From Multifurca ochricompacta (taxonomy: Eukaryota > Basidiomycota > Agaricomycetes > Russulales > Russulaceae): a DNA stretch of 64,000 nucleotides. A program made the position numbers and the translations under genes. The notes under the pieces are model-generated. The model worked only from the letters and a program-made list of their open reading frames with translations, was not told the DNA's origin and made no database searches. Below are positions 31,082 through 43,179 of this stretch, piece after piece. The number at the start of each line of letters is the position of its first letter. Position 1 is the stretch's first letter. The DNA lies in NCBI GenBank assembly GCA_022496185.1, contig WTXG01000156.1, forward strand, positions 22,260 through 86,259. Reading direction: 5' to 3'.

Positions 31082-31400
31082 TTGCTTCTTACCATGCATG
31101 CCCTCTCTGCTGCCAAAAGGACTCACATCATCTCCCTCCTCACTTCAGGCAAATCTGCCCATAAAGTGTCAACTATGACTGGCCATGGCACTATTATCAT
31201 CTCAAGATGGGTCATAAATACTGCCCTTACCATCCCAAGTCAAATGGAGGGAGACCAAGGAGGCTGACAGAGAGAAATGCTCAGCATGCTGTTTGCCTTA
31301 TCTCCTCTGGCAGGGCAGACACAGATGTGGAAGTGACTAGAGCACTTCAGAAGTTGTTAATGGGTTCCTCTATCAACATAATATGCCCATCCATCCTCCC
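31082..31400 (+). pseudogene. Tc1-like transposase N-terminus, left arm
   Basis: Helix-turn-helix part only: HALSAAKRTHIISLLTSGKS, KVSTMTGHGTIIISRWV. After a frame change it reads GGRPRRLTERNAQHAVCLIS and GRADTDVEVTRALQKLL, as in Tc1/Pogo-type DNA-binding domains. The protein then ends; the catalytic half is replaced by the mirror arm. Confidence 0.75.
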
Positions 31401-31458
31401 ATCAAGTTTTCAAGCCATAACTGGCCCCTCCCATATCATACACCCCCATTCCATCATA

Positions 31459-31678
31459 AGTGCAATAGGCCACAAAACCAATCCAATGACATTGCTACAC
31501 AAAACATTTTATATATCATGAACCACTGACCCAATTGACATCAGTATAGGCTCTAAGTGACACTTAGATGATACAATATCATCTACCAATTTCTACTAAT
31601 TTTGGAAATTATTCCTATGGTGTGGTTGGTCAATCTCTTCAGGATGGTTAAACATTGGAATGGTTTTGTGGGTTACTG
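31459..31678 (-). repeat. MITE-like terminal module at palindrome centre
   Basis: 220 bp bounded by GTGCAATAGGCCACAAAACC and (inverted) CAGTAACCCACAAAACC, next to TA. It is a diverged copy of the first 215 bp of the same element (30764-30978), with the same internal TTCATGATATATAAAATG stretch. Confidence 0.75.
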
Positions 31679-31736
31679 TATGATGGAATGGGGGTGTATG
31701 ATATGGGAGGGGCCAGTTATGGCTTGAAAACTTGAT

Positions 31737-32055
31737 GGGAGGATGGATGGGCATATTATGTTGATAGAGGAACCCATTAACAACTTCTGAAGTGCTCTAG
31801 TCACTTCCACATCTGTGTCTGCCCTGCCAGAGGAGATAAGGCAAACAGCATGCTGAGCATTTCTCTCTGTCAGCCTCCTTGGTCTCCCTCCATTTGACTT
31901 GGGATGGTAAGGGCAGTATTTATGACCCATCTTGAGATGATAATAGTGCCATGGCCAGTCATAGTTGACACTTTATGGGCAGATTTGCCTGAAGTGAGGA
32001 GGGAGATGATGTGAGTCCTTTTGGCAGCAGAGAGGGCATGCATGGTAAGAAGCAA
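31737..32055 (-). pseudogene. Tc1-like transposase N-terminus, right arm
   Basis: Mirror image of 31082-31400 with identical residues. The two remnants converge on the central insert. Confidence 0.75.
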
Positions 32056-32375
32056 GTGTTGTTGATGATTATTTGGTGTGTGTTCAACTTATTAAACATT
32101 GTCACATGACTGTCAATGCATTCCCATGACCACCAGATACCAGTTTTGTCATCTCACATGTTGGCCACAAAACCGTTCCAATGATAATGCCTCACAAAAC
32201 ATTTTATATATCATGAACCACTGATCCAATTGACATTAGTATAGGCTCTAATTGAAGCTTAGATGCTACACTATCATCTACTAATTTCTACTAATTTTGG
32301 AAATTATTCTCATTGTGTGGTAGGTCAATCTCTTCAGGGTGGCCAAACATTGGAATGGTTTTGTGGGCTACTGTA

Positions 32376-33757
32376 GGTGGGTTGCCAATGGGATGGGCTG
32401 GGGTGGTAGTAGCTTCAGCAACACATGCCCCCTTCTTGGGACAGTCTTGAGACATGTGCCCCTGTGCCTTACAGTGGAAGCATTGTCCTTCTTTCATCAA
32501 GGTCTGATGCTCATCCTCCATGAGCATCACCCTGGCCCTAGTCCTATCTGCCAAGGTGTCCATGGCATTTGGGTCCCTTTGGTGGTGTATGGGTTTGACA
32601 CCAAAGGCTGCTTTCCATTGGTCTCAGGTCTTTCCCTTCTTGGTGTCGATTCCAAAATGTGTTTGGAAATTGAGGTAGTCCTGTTGTTGTCATTGGGCAG
32701 CATCAACCCAGGCATCCCAATCCCAGGGGTGGTGGAATTGTATGATGTTCTTTACTAAGGGATTAGGCAGCCCTTGAGAGAAGAGGTCCAATGTGGCTTC
32801 TTCGTCAGTGTTGTATCCAGCCCTGTTGGCCAGACTTCTGAATTTTGTGACATACGCATCAAGATCTCCCTTGTCCATCTTTAGGGACTTCAGTTTGCAG
32901 GCTGCCTTCTGTTTGGCTTGCCTGTTGGTGAATGCATCTTTAAACCTCTGGGCAATCGTCTCCCAAAGGCCTTTGCTTGTGGTTCGTCATCCACCCTCAA
33001 TCTGTTCATTCAGCCACTCGAGCTGTTCCATTGTCCAGTCATCCACCACATCTCCTCGGATGAGAGAGAGAAAGAGATTAGCCTGTTGGAAAGGGTTAAT
33101 GATCTGGGCGACATCATGGTTGAAGTTTTTGAAGGTAGTGAATTCTAGCATAAACTTCTTGCTTTGTGCTCGATCCCCTGTGAATGTCTGGGGGAGTACT
33201 CCTGATAGTCGCCCAGATGGGGGAGGGATGTTCAGTGGTGCAACTGGAGGGGCCGGAGGGGCTGGGTCTGGGAGTTGGGCAGCGATGGTAGACATACTCT
33301 GATGGAATGGGATGACTGTATTGGTAGACTGTATGGATATCTGAGGAGTTGTCAAAGCAGGGGCTCTGATCGTGACAACTGCAGGTGCAACTGGGGCAGT
33401 AGTCAATGCTAATACCAGTGCTTCTTCACTATTTTCTTCCACGTACTCTTCTGGTTCAGAGTCCATGACAATGGCCAGGGGATTTTCTCTCCACAGTCCT
33501 AGTCCAAATTCCAGTGGTGCAGGTCCTGTGGTGACCCAAGAGTGTCAACTGTCTGAGTATCGGATACAGTACCAGACTCTTTTCTTGTCATTGTATTCTA
33601 CTGGCTGGTATCTTCCATTGTGATAAACGTAGTATCCAAACTCAGATTCAAAATCTTTCCAGGTGGCAGAGCCAAGTACTTGTTGTGAAAGATTATTCTT
33701 GTCTCTGCATTCAATGAGTTCTTCTTTAAACAGGGTCTGACTGCGGCTGGAAGCCAC
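32376..33757 (-). pseudogene. R4 gag, main part
   Basis: Oldest copy of the R1/R2 family. ATG at 33757 (MASSRSQTLFKEELIECRDK). The frame runs with three or more stops through the capsid region (FTTFKNFNHDVAQIINPFQQ, YVTKFRSLANRAGYNTDEEA). It reaches KKGKT-TGA (32624-32626) at the codon shared with R1 and R2, continues DQWKAAFGVKP, and has a full CCHC knuckle (CFHCKAQGHMSQDC). It is strongly CpG-depleted. It is followed by the TA-flanked foldback insert. Confidence 0.9.
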
Positions 33758-33775
33758 AATGAGAGACTTGACTTG

Positions 33776-34352
33776 ATGTTATGTCCAGTGCGGGATGTTC
33801 CACATGACTTGTGTGACAGCGTTCATTCATAATCAGATAAGAGACCAATAGGGCCCCTTGGAGTTATGTGGGAGGAGTCAAAGTCAAAGAGGCTGTACTC
33901 TAAGATGATGTTGAATGGAAAGCACCAAAAGTACTGAGACGATTGAGTCAAGGCTTTCAAAGGGAATGTCCAGAAGACAAGCACCAATGTATTCAATAAG
34001 TCAAGTCTGAGGTCTACAGCATAGTTACAGTGGACTTATATACGTAATCTAGTGGGCATCTATAGATAAGGATACCAGAGTCAAGTGGGCCCAAATATAC
34101 GAAAGCGGATGGCGTAAAGCCTGGCTTCTGATAGGGAACTAAGTAAGTGTCTGATCATAAGATAAAGAGATAAGAGGTGAAACATAAATGGATGTCAAGT
34201 CAACAAGTACAAAGTAAGTCACAGGGACAGGAGTAGAGCATGTGATGGGTCCCAGGATGGAGACGTGATCAAGAAATGTAGAGTAGGCGGTAAGGAAGGG
34301 TTCGTGTTGGGAAGAGTGAAGAAAATGGGGTTGCTTGGCAGAGATTGTAACA
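33776..34352 (-). repeat. R4 5' LTR
   Basis: 577 bp, the complement of TGTTACAATCTCTGCC...CTGGACATAACA. The start-region AAGTCAAGTCT (33998-34008) pairs exactly with the PBS AGACTTGACTT (33763-33773). The matching 3' LTR is not in the window, because R4 is cut off at 15272. Confidence 0.9.
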
Positions 34353-34454
34353 CTCTGTGTATTATGCCCTAGCCATAACCAGTCCACCCATGTACATGTG
34401 CCATTACTAGGCTTCAGGCACTTCTCAACATGATGACCTTCAACTTTAAACCAA

Positions 34455-34505
34455 AAGCAAAGCTGTCACACAAGTCATACAGAACACCCCACACCAGATG
34501 TAACA
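34455..34505 (+). repeat. Degenerate LTR 3' end, R1/R2 family
   Basis: AGCTGTCACACAAGTCATACAG...CCAGATGTAACA matches the last about 50 bp of the R1/R2 LTR. Only this end is recognisable. Confidence 0.5.
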
Positions 34506-34536
34506 ATACCCCAGGGTTACCCCTGCCAATCCCTAC

Positions 34537-34747
34537 CCCTCACAAAACTGAGTCAATGAGTCCCCAATTTGAAATGGGCATAGCTCCACAGGTTTTGATT
34601 GGACTTACATAATTCTTGTTGCAATACATAGCCCTTATCTTGCACCTTTTATGGTATACCAAGACTATGTTTATATTTGTTTTGGCTGATACAATATTTA
34701 ACAAACAGTGCAAAAGTCCAAAACATTGACTCAGTTTTGTGAGGCAC
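34537..34747 (-). repeat. Solo MITE, 53923-element family
   Basis: About 211 bp with inverted ends CTCACAAAACTGAGTCAATG / CATTGACTCAGTTTTGTGAG. It matches the 213-bp terminal module of the palindromic element at 53923-55544 over its whole length (shared TGGGCATAGCTCCACAGG, TTTGTTTTGGCTGAT). It stands alone here, so the terminal module is itself mobile or a deletion product. Confidence 0.75.
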
Positions 34748-37700
34748 TTCAAGCTCCCTTTTGATTACTCATCCTCAATCCTCTGTATACTTAGAATACA
34801 GTGTACACCCCTTTCATCCTGTCACTAAGAAGCCTTGACATGTGCACATCATGCTGAATGCCCCTCACCAAGGCATTACAGTGAAGCATGAATAATGTTG
34901 ATTTCAAAAAAAAAAAAAAAAAGAAAAAAAGACACTCTAACAGATGTTCTCATTGTAGTTACATGGAGAAGTGATAATGCATTCACTTCAGGGTACATTA
35001 ATAACAACCCTATTTTTTTATATTTTTGTAATGTATTTGTATGTCATTCAAGGCTTGAGAAAAAGCTTGAGAAAAATAAAATTCAATTTGGCTCCTTTAC
35101 ACACATCACTCGAGATCCAGACTGTACAACCTGAGGGATTGTTGTGAGTTTGTGGCAGAGAAGGCTATGCTCAAGAAAGAGGAGAGAAGGACTGCCATGT
35201 CTATGAATAATATGGCAGGAGAGGACTGTATAGGTTCCTAGAAGAGTGAGAGAGAGAGACGAGGATGCAAGCAAGCTTTGTAGGCCATTTGCTACACTTG
35301 AAGACCTATGGCACACAAATGAAGGAGGTCAAAATAATGAAGAGGTCAAAAAATATGTCCTTATACACACCCAATGAGTGTAGAGAGTGCTCTGAATCAA
35401 TCAGTGAATAGGAAGGAGTAAGGGTAAGGATACAAGAGGCATAGGGAGACAGGAGCAGGCAAAGGAGAAGATAAAAGGCGAACAGACAAAAGCGAGAGAT
35501 GTCTCGAAGATTGAGGCACAGGCTAGCAGCAACAAAGGCGATTAAGTTTTAGTGGCGGCAGGGGTCTAGGGACAGAGGGACGGACGGAAGAGGGAGCGAG
35601 TGGCGTGGCGTAGAACCTTCTTATCGTTGCGGGCCGGACTGACCGGAGAGGGAAGGTTTCGGCCATCCTAATCCTAATCTTTACATTGCGATTCCGCTTG
35701 TTTCTAAATCCACCCAATGCTGCAAAACCCGTAATTATTGTCCTCTTGAGCCCAAGCCAATGTGTGCTATGTACGCATGCTATCCTGCTGGACCTCGACA
35801 CAAAATGTGGAGCTTCTCATTTTCTAACTACCTTACTCCCTCTCGCCACTTTTCCAACGGAACAGGCGTACCGATTACCCCTACTTCCTCCACGCGACAC
35901 TATTTTTCATTATACGCAATCAACGCAGGGCCAAAGCAGTGTCATTTCAGGAGGTGTTGATAGGGTGTTCTGGAACTTGCCACGATGCAAAACGAATCTC
36001 AGACACAATAAAGAAAAAGGAGTTCCTCTTCTGCTAAATTACGCCTTGTATTAACGGAAGCACGTGCATGCACGATTCCAACACCATCCCAGTCCAGGTT
36101 GATGCGCTCGTGATGGCGGCACCGGATTGGGTGTCTGAAGTGCCTGAGGCAAAGTCTGGGCTCCCTTGGTATCACATTCCAGAGACACGATACCGATTTT
36201 AGGGTGTTTACGACGACAGGCTAAAAAGATCGAGGGCCAAAGCCCCTATCCGAGGTTCTCTACTATAACCCAACCTAGCAGGTGACCCGTGTGTAGTCCT
36301 CGGCCTCAGCGCTCCGTGTTAATATGATTTAATTCTGACTGTAATCCGACCCCAAAAGGTGGTGGATGGATGATAGGGCGGCTGAGAACAAAACTGGAAA
36401 GCAAGTCCCCTATGACGTATATAGCAAGCAATACTGTACGGACTCCTAGAGACACCTTGGTGTTCGACGAATATCTTCCTGAAGGATGTTTCATCGCTCT
36501 TACGCACAGCAACTACCCCTGTATCGGCCTTTAGAGGAGATAGTATTGTGTAGGATGGTACGGATATGATTGCAAACTTATTCCTGTGTTGGATAACAGG
36601 GATTTTGAAAGTAGGCACGTGATGGCAGATCTCGACGCCCATTCGCGCTCCAGAAGCGGTTCTAGATGTTGTGAGTCACTGGGTTGGAGCTGGTAGGTCA
36701 CTTGCGAGATTATGAAGAGAGAGCGGACTGTAGCTGAAGTTTAGGAATAGCTCGAAATTGCCGCCATCCCCCCAAGCTTCTGGCGAGACGACAAGATTGA
36801 TATCGAAGCGGGACAGAGTCCTATATTTTCCCCACAACCCCCGACTCGTGTTTGCCTCTCCCTTGAGCTTCCCTACTAAGGCGCCTGCTAATAAATGGTA
36901 CCATATAGCCGAGCTCGTTATGCTTGACGTCTTGAATACGCGGGTATCACAATACGGTAAGGCGCTTTTTTCCTAGCGTGGTGAAAGGCTGGCTTTCCCC
37001 CCTCTCTACATGCATGTGAATTGTTTTCCCAAAAAATTGCGTTTAACACGGTGGTTAATTGCAACGTTGTTTGCCAGACCGGATTGAGAATGCCCCTGTG
37101 TCCAGTTGTCACTGCCGAGATACGATTAATGTCGCTATCTTGACCCTGGGCGAAGCTACTCGTCATCTCGCGCTTCGTAGGCCGAAGCTGAACTGTAGAG
37201 ATGACCTTAATTTTAGCCGAGCAAGTCGGCCTTTCCTGCTCTTGGACTGTATTTCTCTGGACAGCTGCCAGATGGATGTCTTTCTGAATTGCACTATCAC
37301 CGTTAATGCACGTAATTATACTATCGGAACGCATCTTCATTTGGAAGAAGAGACTACTGAAGCCCCGTTTTCACCGCGCGTTTCAAACCATCGCACGTGC
37401 CACGTGGGTTGTGCCACCAGCCTACAGGACCATCTTCAAACCTGTACAAAAGGATCTATCAATATTTTGCTGATGAATATGGCGATACTAGTGTCCTAGT
37501 AACATTTTAAACACGCTTGAAAAATGACTCCGTCGGTCACGAGCAATGATAGTCTGGTATTGTGCGTTTAGAGTGACCAGTAATAGACCTAGACCGACAC
37601 CCACGTGATTCCTTTTCGTTGTCCGAGATGTTCGAACTAAATTTTTTTTTTGAAAGGAGGGATCAAGTACTGTATGAATCCATCTGATATTTGATTTGAT

Positions 37701-38401
37701 TTTTTTTCTGTGAGCGGTTGCCCATAAGGGAAAGTGAAAGTAAATGTATTGACCTTATTTTCCAAGTTCAGAGAGACTCTCGCAACGAGGTTTACGAGTC
37801 TAGCGATCTATGGCTAGTCAGCCAGACCTGGCGTAGTAAGCTTGATGTCGGTTTATTTGTTATCTACAACCCTTGCGCCTTGTGCTATTAATGAAAGTAG
37901 GGTTTCGACGCCTTGTACGAGAGGAGTCATTCACCACTTCACTTATATTGACTATGTCAAACACGGTTGTACTATTATGTCAGCAGCGGGAAGAATGCAA
38001 AATAAATACACACAAACACAGCCGACTTGACTGCTGTACGTAAGCGCCCAAAACACTGGCCCTGGTATCAGGATCCTATGTTCTCATCTTTTCATTCGGC
38101 CGCCGGAAAGCCGTGTCCTTTCGATCATCAAACACTACAGTCGCGGGCTTTCTGGGGAAGCTGTCAGCACGCCGCACAATCCATTGTGCTCTCTCGGCAT
38201 GATCAGGGTTGTATGGCTGCAGTAGTACCGCTCCTACGCCTACGCAGATGGTGTACCCGGGCGATTGGCCCGCGTAGGGTCGCTGGGTCGTTTAAAAAGA
38301 CGGGAGCGAGAGGAAGAGAATCAGACAGCCCAACCCAACTATCCGTCTCAATCACTTTTAGGTAGAAAGACGCCAATCCAAATCCGACTCTCTTCTACCC
38401 C
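34748..38401. other. Transition to host DNA; no gene recognised
   Basis: AT-rich to about 35480, with an A-run at 34906-34924, then CpG-rich sequence of host type. Several open stretches exist (for example 35686-36054, 37059-37499 plus; 36319-36642 minus). None shows a known motif, convincing intron pattern or repeat match. The last part is probably the promoter region of the gene at 38402. Confidence 0.5.
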
Positions 38402-38960
38402 ATGTCGCAATCTTACCCTCATTCCGACCCTTCTTTGGGATCTTTAAATACATCCCAAACCGCTTCCGGCGTTAACATCCAAGCTGCTGCCACTGGGGAG
38501 AACCCGTATGCGGGGCGTTCCGGGCCCAGTGACGAAGCGCGAAACTTATCAACGAGCGCGGCGGGGTATCCAGTCCATTTCGCCTCTGCGGGAGAGAACG
38601 AGACGTGGTCACAAGACACGCAGGATGAGTGGATTCCAGGTTTCGCGCAGATGGTGAGTAAACCGCTTATCTCCTTAAAAAACCAGGAGCAAACTAACGT
38701 TCGCTCCCATCCTGCAGGACCCTCAAACGCGGCGCGATGCTTTGAACCGTTATCTTCAGACGCCCAAAATCACTTACGAAAGTATCGTGCACGCCTTTTT
38801 GCAGCAGCAGCAGCAGCAACAGCAGGCGAAGAATATGATGGAGGCCCAGAAGAAAGCTGCAGAGAAGGAAGCTTTGGAAAGGGAGATGCGCATGCGCGCG
38901 GAGCAGCAGCGCCATATCTCGCGACCGGATGGACAAGGTTTACAACCGCGGCGGTTCTGA
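38402..38960 (+). CDS. Small two-exon protein, 164 aa, unknown function
   Basis: Exon 1 is 38402-38653. The intron is 38654-38717 (GTGAGT...CTGCAG, branch-like ACTAAC). Exon 2 is 38718-38960, and phase 0 at the junction gives FAQM|DPQTRR. The N-terminal half is Ser/Gly/Asn-rich and probably disordered. It ends in a tryptophan motif (ETWSQDTQDEWIPGFAQM). The second half has a polyglutamine run of eight CAG/CAA codons and a charged helix (MEAQKKAAEKEALEREMRMR). No known domain is recognised. The splice signals and the change from low-complexity to charged helical sequence across the join support a real gene. Confidence 0.65.
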
Positions 38961-41900
38961 TCACGAGAGAGAGAAGGCAGAGGCTTAATGTCACTCCCGC
39001 CTGTGGACTGACTGCCAAGTAGCGTAATGACAACTCCGAACATGTAGTAAGACGTATTGTATGCGAAAATTGTGTTCATTTTTGAACGGTAATGATCTCC
39101 TGTGGGTTAAAGATGGCTCAAAAGTTGCTCTATCGGTATGAACCTCAATGGATCCTAGCCCTACGGCGTCGCTCGCGTGGCTATATAGCTGGAATATGTT
39201 GCAAACGAGACGGTGGCGCTGACAACCTTTCCAAGAATGACAAGGTTTGTTGTTCCTTCGGAACCATTTATTTGTCCCTTTGGCGCTTTATGCAACAATT
39301 AGGAGACTTTTACTTGGGTAGGATGACTTGGATTTGCTATTGATTGAAGCCAAATTTCGAATATATGATTCTGTCACATGAGAGAGATTCAACCCACATA
39401 TTGTTAAATTAGGTCATGGCCATCGATAGGCACGAGTTGTCGAGCAAGTAAACGTAGGAGATTCTCCGATAATCTCATTTCGCATCTCAACAACTGTAGA
39501 CAATATGGAGCAGAGAAATGATAGAAGCATTGACCCATTGACCCAAAATCATGGGACACATATGTTGACCCATTAGAGCGAGTCAGCCGAAGGCCAGGCC
39601 AATACAAGGACAATACTACCAACGACCTGACTCATGGCCTGAATTATTGCGCGTCAATAAGACCGGGATGGGATACTCGGGTTCAAGTGGACGTGAGACT
39701 TTTACACGGAAGTGGGCTGGTGGATGTCGGAGTGTGGTTGCTATTCCTACAACACCAATGGGGACACTTGTAAGGGGTGGAGGAGACATCCATCCATACA
39801 ATCGATCAGAAGCGACGCCCGTAAATAAACGTGATCAAAGGGAACACACGGATACGTGGGGAAGTCGAGAACACACTGACGACAGTCCTCTCAGGGTATC
39901 GAAGGTGAATGAATGTTGGTACCCCTACCCCTACAGTAGAGCTAGAGTTCCCCCCCCTGATCGTCGTAAGGGACGAAGGTGGACGAAAGGGATCAAATTA
40001 AAATGCTCATGTCCATACAGTCACCTGCCTCATTTTATCGGCGAAACCCGAAATGGATCTTGGCTTGGCGGCTACGGCCATGGACAACACAATACAATCA
40101 ATAGAAATTTATTTACCACCGAATAAGAATATCGTATCAAGGTCACCTCATCCGTGTTCGTCGTCATTATAAGGCTCAATATGGATATGTGTTATATACG
40201 GAGATCGCAGGGCCTGAAAGCCGCAGGGCGGACGGTACAGATCAGTTTGGTCCATCGGCGGCATGTCAAGCCAAGCTCACTTAATTCTCAACTGCGAGAC
40301 ATACACCCATACAGACCGATAATCAGTGGCGGGTGGCGAGAGGCAATGCAAGTCCTCCTAAAGTGTTAGTCTAATACCACCCACCAGAAAGATAGTCTCC
40401 AGCTGTAAGTATGGAAGAAGAAGTGGATGATTCAATGACGTCTATTATTAAATTAAATATAAGCCCAACCCGAATATTTTTTTGGCATCTGGGATCTTGG
40501 GGTGAACCGGCCGCCATTGTCGTGGACCCGCACATTTTTCACTTTTCACCCATCGTAACACTTTAGCTTTCCGGCACTACCATACACCCATGCAGATATT
40601 GATATTATTATTATTATCTGAAAATCCGGACTCATGTGGGTTCCCTTCTTCAGGTGTAATAGCGCACACAGCAATTGTTATCTTTTTTTTTCCCCAAAAT
40701 CCGTAAGCGCCCCCCCGCTGCGCTCGTGTACCGCGCGGTGTGCACACGGCGACGCCACCCCCTCACCGAGAAAAAATAAACAAGGGCTCAACGCGGGGCT
40801 GAGCACGTCAAACGACATGGCTGAGGGGCTCCCCCCGTCCTAACCACATCCTTGAACCGGGGGAAGAGGGGGGAGGGGGGGCATCCTGCGCCACGCATGC
40901 CGCGCGCCCACACATACAATACGTTCCAATTTTGACCACGACTTTTCCGTGCGATAGCTGACCCTTCCCGCGCCGGAAATAATGTCCATTATCGTCCTTC
41001 CACCGCCCATACTACTACGCGCGTCAGGTGGCGCCTCGCGCAAGAACGTATCCCTATCGTCGAGCGCGCACAGCGCCCGATGCGTAACAGAAGCGTAAAA
41101 CGTTCCATGATGAAAACTCATGCCCAGTAATTCAATCGCACCTGCGTCCATGGTACGAAGGCCATGCCCCTGTGCTAAGGGAATGGTTCACAAGGCGCCC
41201 ATACCCTGAGGGCGGTGGCGCGACTTGGCCTTGCCCCATTGTGTTTACCGTGGATGGAGTGAAGAGAGACCAATGTACTCGACGCGCGCATCCAACGCGG
41301 TGGGGTGGAGATGTTCCGTACGAGTAGTGTCATAGCCCCCTAGATCACCGGCGCGCCTTTGAATTCAATCCTCATGTTAAAGATACCATTATACTTCGAT
41401 GATGCTGCCTTAAAAGTGCGCCTTGGGTGTCACGACGTATAGCTTTCTACGGCCGGAAATCGTACCTCACAATTCTCGCAGTCACAACCGAACCCGCGAC
41501 GGATGTCCATGATGGAGGAAACTTGCTCCGATGATAACGGTGCGTTGAGATCGAGCTACCACATGGTGGACAATCCGAAGCACAGAGTTGGGATATCATC
41601 CATGAATTTGATGATGAAGTTGGTGTCAGGTGTCGGAAGTTAAACGGAAAGTTGTTGTTTGGAACTCAAAGCATATGTAGAGGCCTTCCGGAAGGTGTCA
41701 AATTGCTGATCTGAAGCAGTTTGGTAGTAGTGGACATGAATCATATATACGCGGAATTAGGGAGGATTGGACCGGGCGGGGGAGGCTGTTGCAAGGTGGA
41801 GGAATTGACCACCATAAGCTTTCCGCCTTCTAATAATCCCCCATGATGTGTGTGAATCAGAATAGTTCGTCTGCATGGGTTCGGAAGGCACAAACCAACG

Positions 41901-42121
41901 AACTTTAAGGATCGTCCATACATGATGTTCGCATCTGTTTCGACTTTTTGGAGAAAGAGAGAGAGAGAAAGAGAGAGAGAGGACCACCAAACAGCACATA
42001 CCCCATCCATACCATCGGGAATATCCGTGTCGCCGCCTAAATTTGTGTCTCCTCCCGACTACCGTTACCCGTTTACGGAGGGTCACTCAAGCTCGAGAAA
42101 TTCCGATTCTCCCGTGCTACC
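38961..42121. other. No gene recognised; (GA)n repeat near 41950
   Basis: Host-type sequence without repeat matches. Open stretches at 39647-40126 (plus, 159 aa) and 40840-41151 (minus, 103 aa) lack recognisable motifs and are left uncalled. A GAGAAAGA-rich microsatellite lies at about 41951-41981, just upstream of QCR6. Confidence 0.45.
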
Positions 42122-42789
42122 ATGACTGTCTCTTCCTTCTTCTCGTCTCTTTTCGGAACAATTCACGCAGAAGCTCCTGAGGAACCCACGGTCGCGGTGA
42201 CCGAGCCCCAAGAAGAGGCAACTGCTGGCGCAGAGGAAGAGGAGCAAGAGGTCGAAGACGTACGTTGACCCGTTGTTGTTTCCTCCCCCCACCACTTGTC
42301 CGTGGGGTTGGGTTGCTGACCTGAGAATTTCGTGCGCGTAGATTCATCCCAAGTTACGTGAAGAGGCGCAAGGCTCATCTAAATGTAAGGCTGCCACGCA
42401 ACACTTCGTCCATTGTCAGGAAAAGGTTCAGTCTGGCAAGGGTTTCAAGCATGAGGATTGTGTAGAAGAGATGTGAGTTGTCGCTCTCTTGCTCTATTGA
42501 CAACGAGTTGTCACTGACGACCGTGGGGTCAGGTGTACGTGTTTTTCTCATTGTGTGATGGTCACTTAATCTCCGCGCCTGATTCGATTACACTTTGCTT
42601 TGCGACGTCCACGCCCTTCAGTCCAGTACGTCTTTCATCCTGGTTGTACTTGCATAGTTCTCTCACTATTTATCCCAAGCATGATGCACTGCACAGACGT
42701 AGGTGTGCTGTCATCTGTTTTGTCCTTGTGCTGACCTTTCCCCTACCTAGAATGAGGTCGCTCCGAAACTCTTTGCCAATTTACGTTGA
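42122..42789 (+). CDS. QCR6: Ubiquinol-cytochrome c reductase hinge protein (complex III subunit 6)
   Basis: Acidic hinge subunit of mitochondrial complex III, which sits next to cytochrome c1. Four exons: 42122-42259, 42342-42472, 42533-42560 and 42751-42789, 336 nt in total, 111 residues. The N-terminus is acidic (EEEEQEVED). The conserved part is IHPKLREEAQGSSKCKAATQ, CQEKVQSGKGFKHEDCVEEM, SHCV, then NEVAPKLFANLR. The Cys pairs C-x-V-H-C and EDC...HC fit the twin-Cys hinge fold, although the last Cys (family CAAPKLF) is Glu-Val here. Introns 1 and 2 are GTACGT/GTGAGT...AG. Intron 3 uses a weak GTCACT donor with a good CTGAC branch and CTAG acceptor. The 28-nt exon 3 is the least certain part. 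Confidence 0.85.
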
Positions 42790-43179
42790 GCGTTGTGATC
42801 ATGATCATCCCAACCTTCCCTTGCAAGGTCTAGGGTGCGCAACTACTCTTGCCTTGGGGTATTTGATCCGTTTGTTGATTCCCATCCTAGTGGTTTAACC
42901 TTGTCTTGTCTTGCTTGACGATGGTGGCACCAAGTTGATAAAAAAGACGCGATAGCTAGTTTATAATTAGACTTTCATTCTTCTTCCATTCCCTCACTGT
43001 TCACATGGTTCTTGAGTTCTGAGACGACGACAATTGTTTGTGTTTGAATGTGAAGAAATACCACGTGCGTCACTCTAATAAGGTTTAGCATGGGAATGAG
43101 GGAGACGAGAGCATGAAGGCTCTAGTACCATTAGACTACCCTCCTTTACTTTTCATTTCAACCTTCATCTACATCCACA

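Larger units (their letters stand above)
30764..32373. mobile_element. Palindromic Tc1-like foldback element (1610 bp)
   Basis: Flanked by TA on both sides (30762-30763, 32374-32375) in R4 gag. The ends are CAGTAGCCCACAAAACC inverted. Arms 30764-31458 and 31679-32373 are both exactly 695 bp and read identical by eye. A 220-bp MITE-like insert lies at the centre. Each arm holds a terminal module with an inner inverted TIR copy and the N-terminal part of a Tc1 transposase. No DDE catalytic domain is present, so it would need a transposase in trans. Confidence 0.9.

Noticed and set aside
37059..37499. Possible small secreted Cys-rich protein (146 aa)
   Set aside because: No signal peptide and irregular Cys pattern; not supported as a gene.
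39647..40126. 159-residue plus-strand open frame
   Set aside because: No known motif, no splice support, unremarkable composition; could be chance in CpG-rich DNA.
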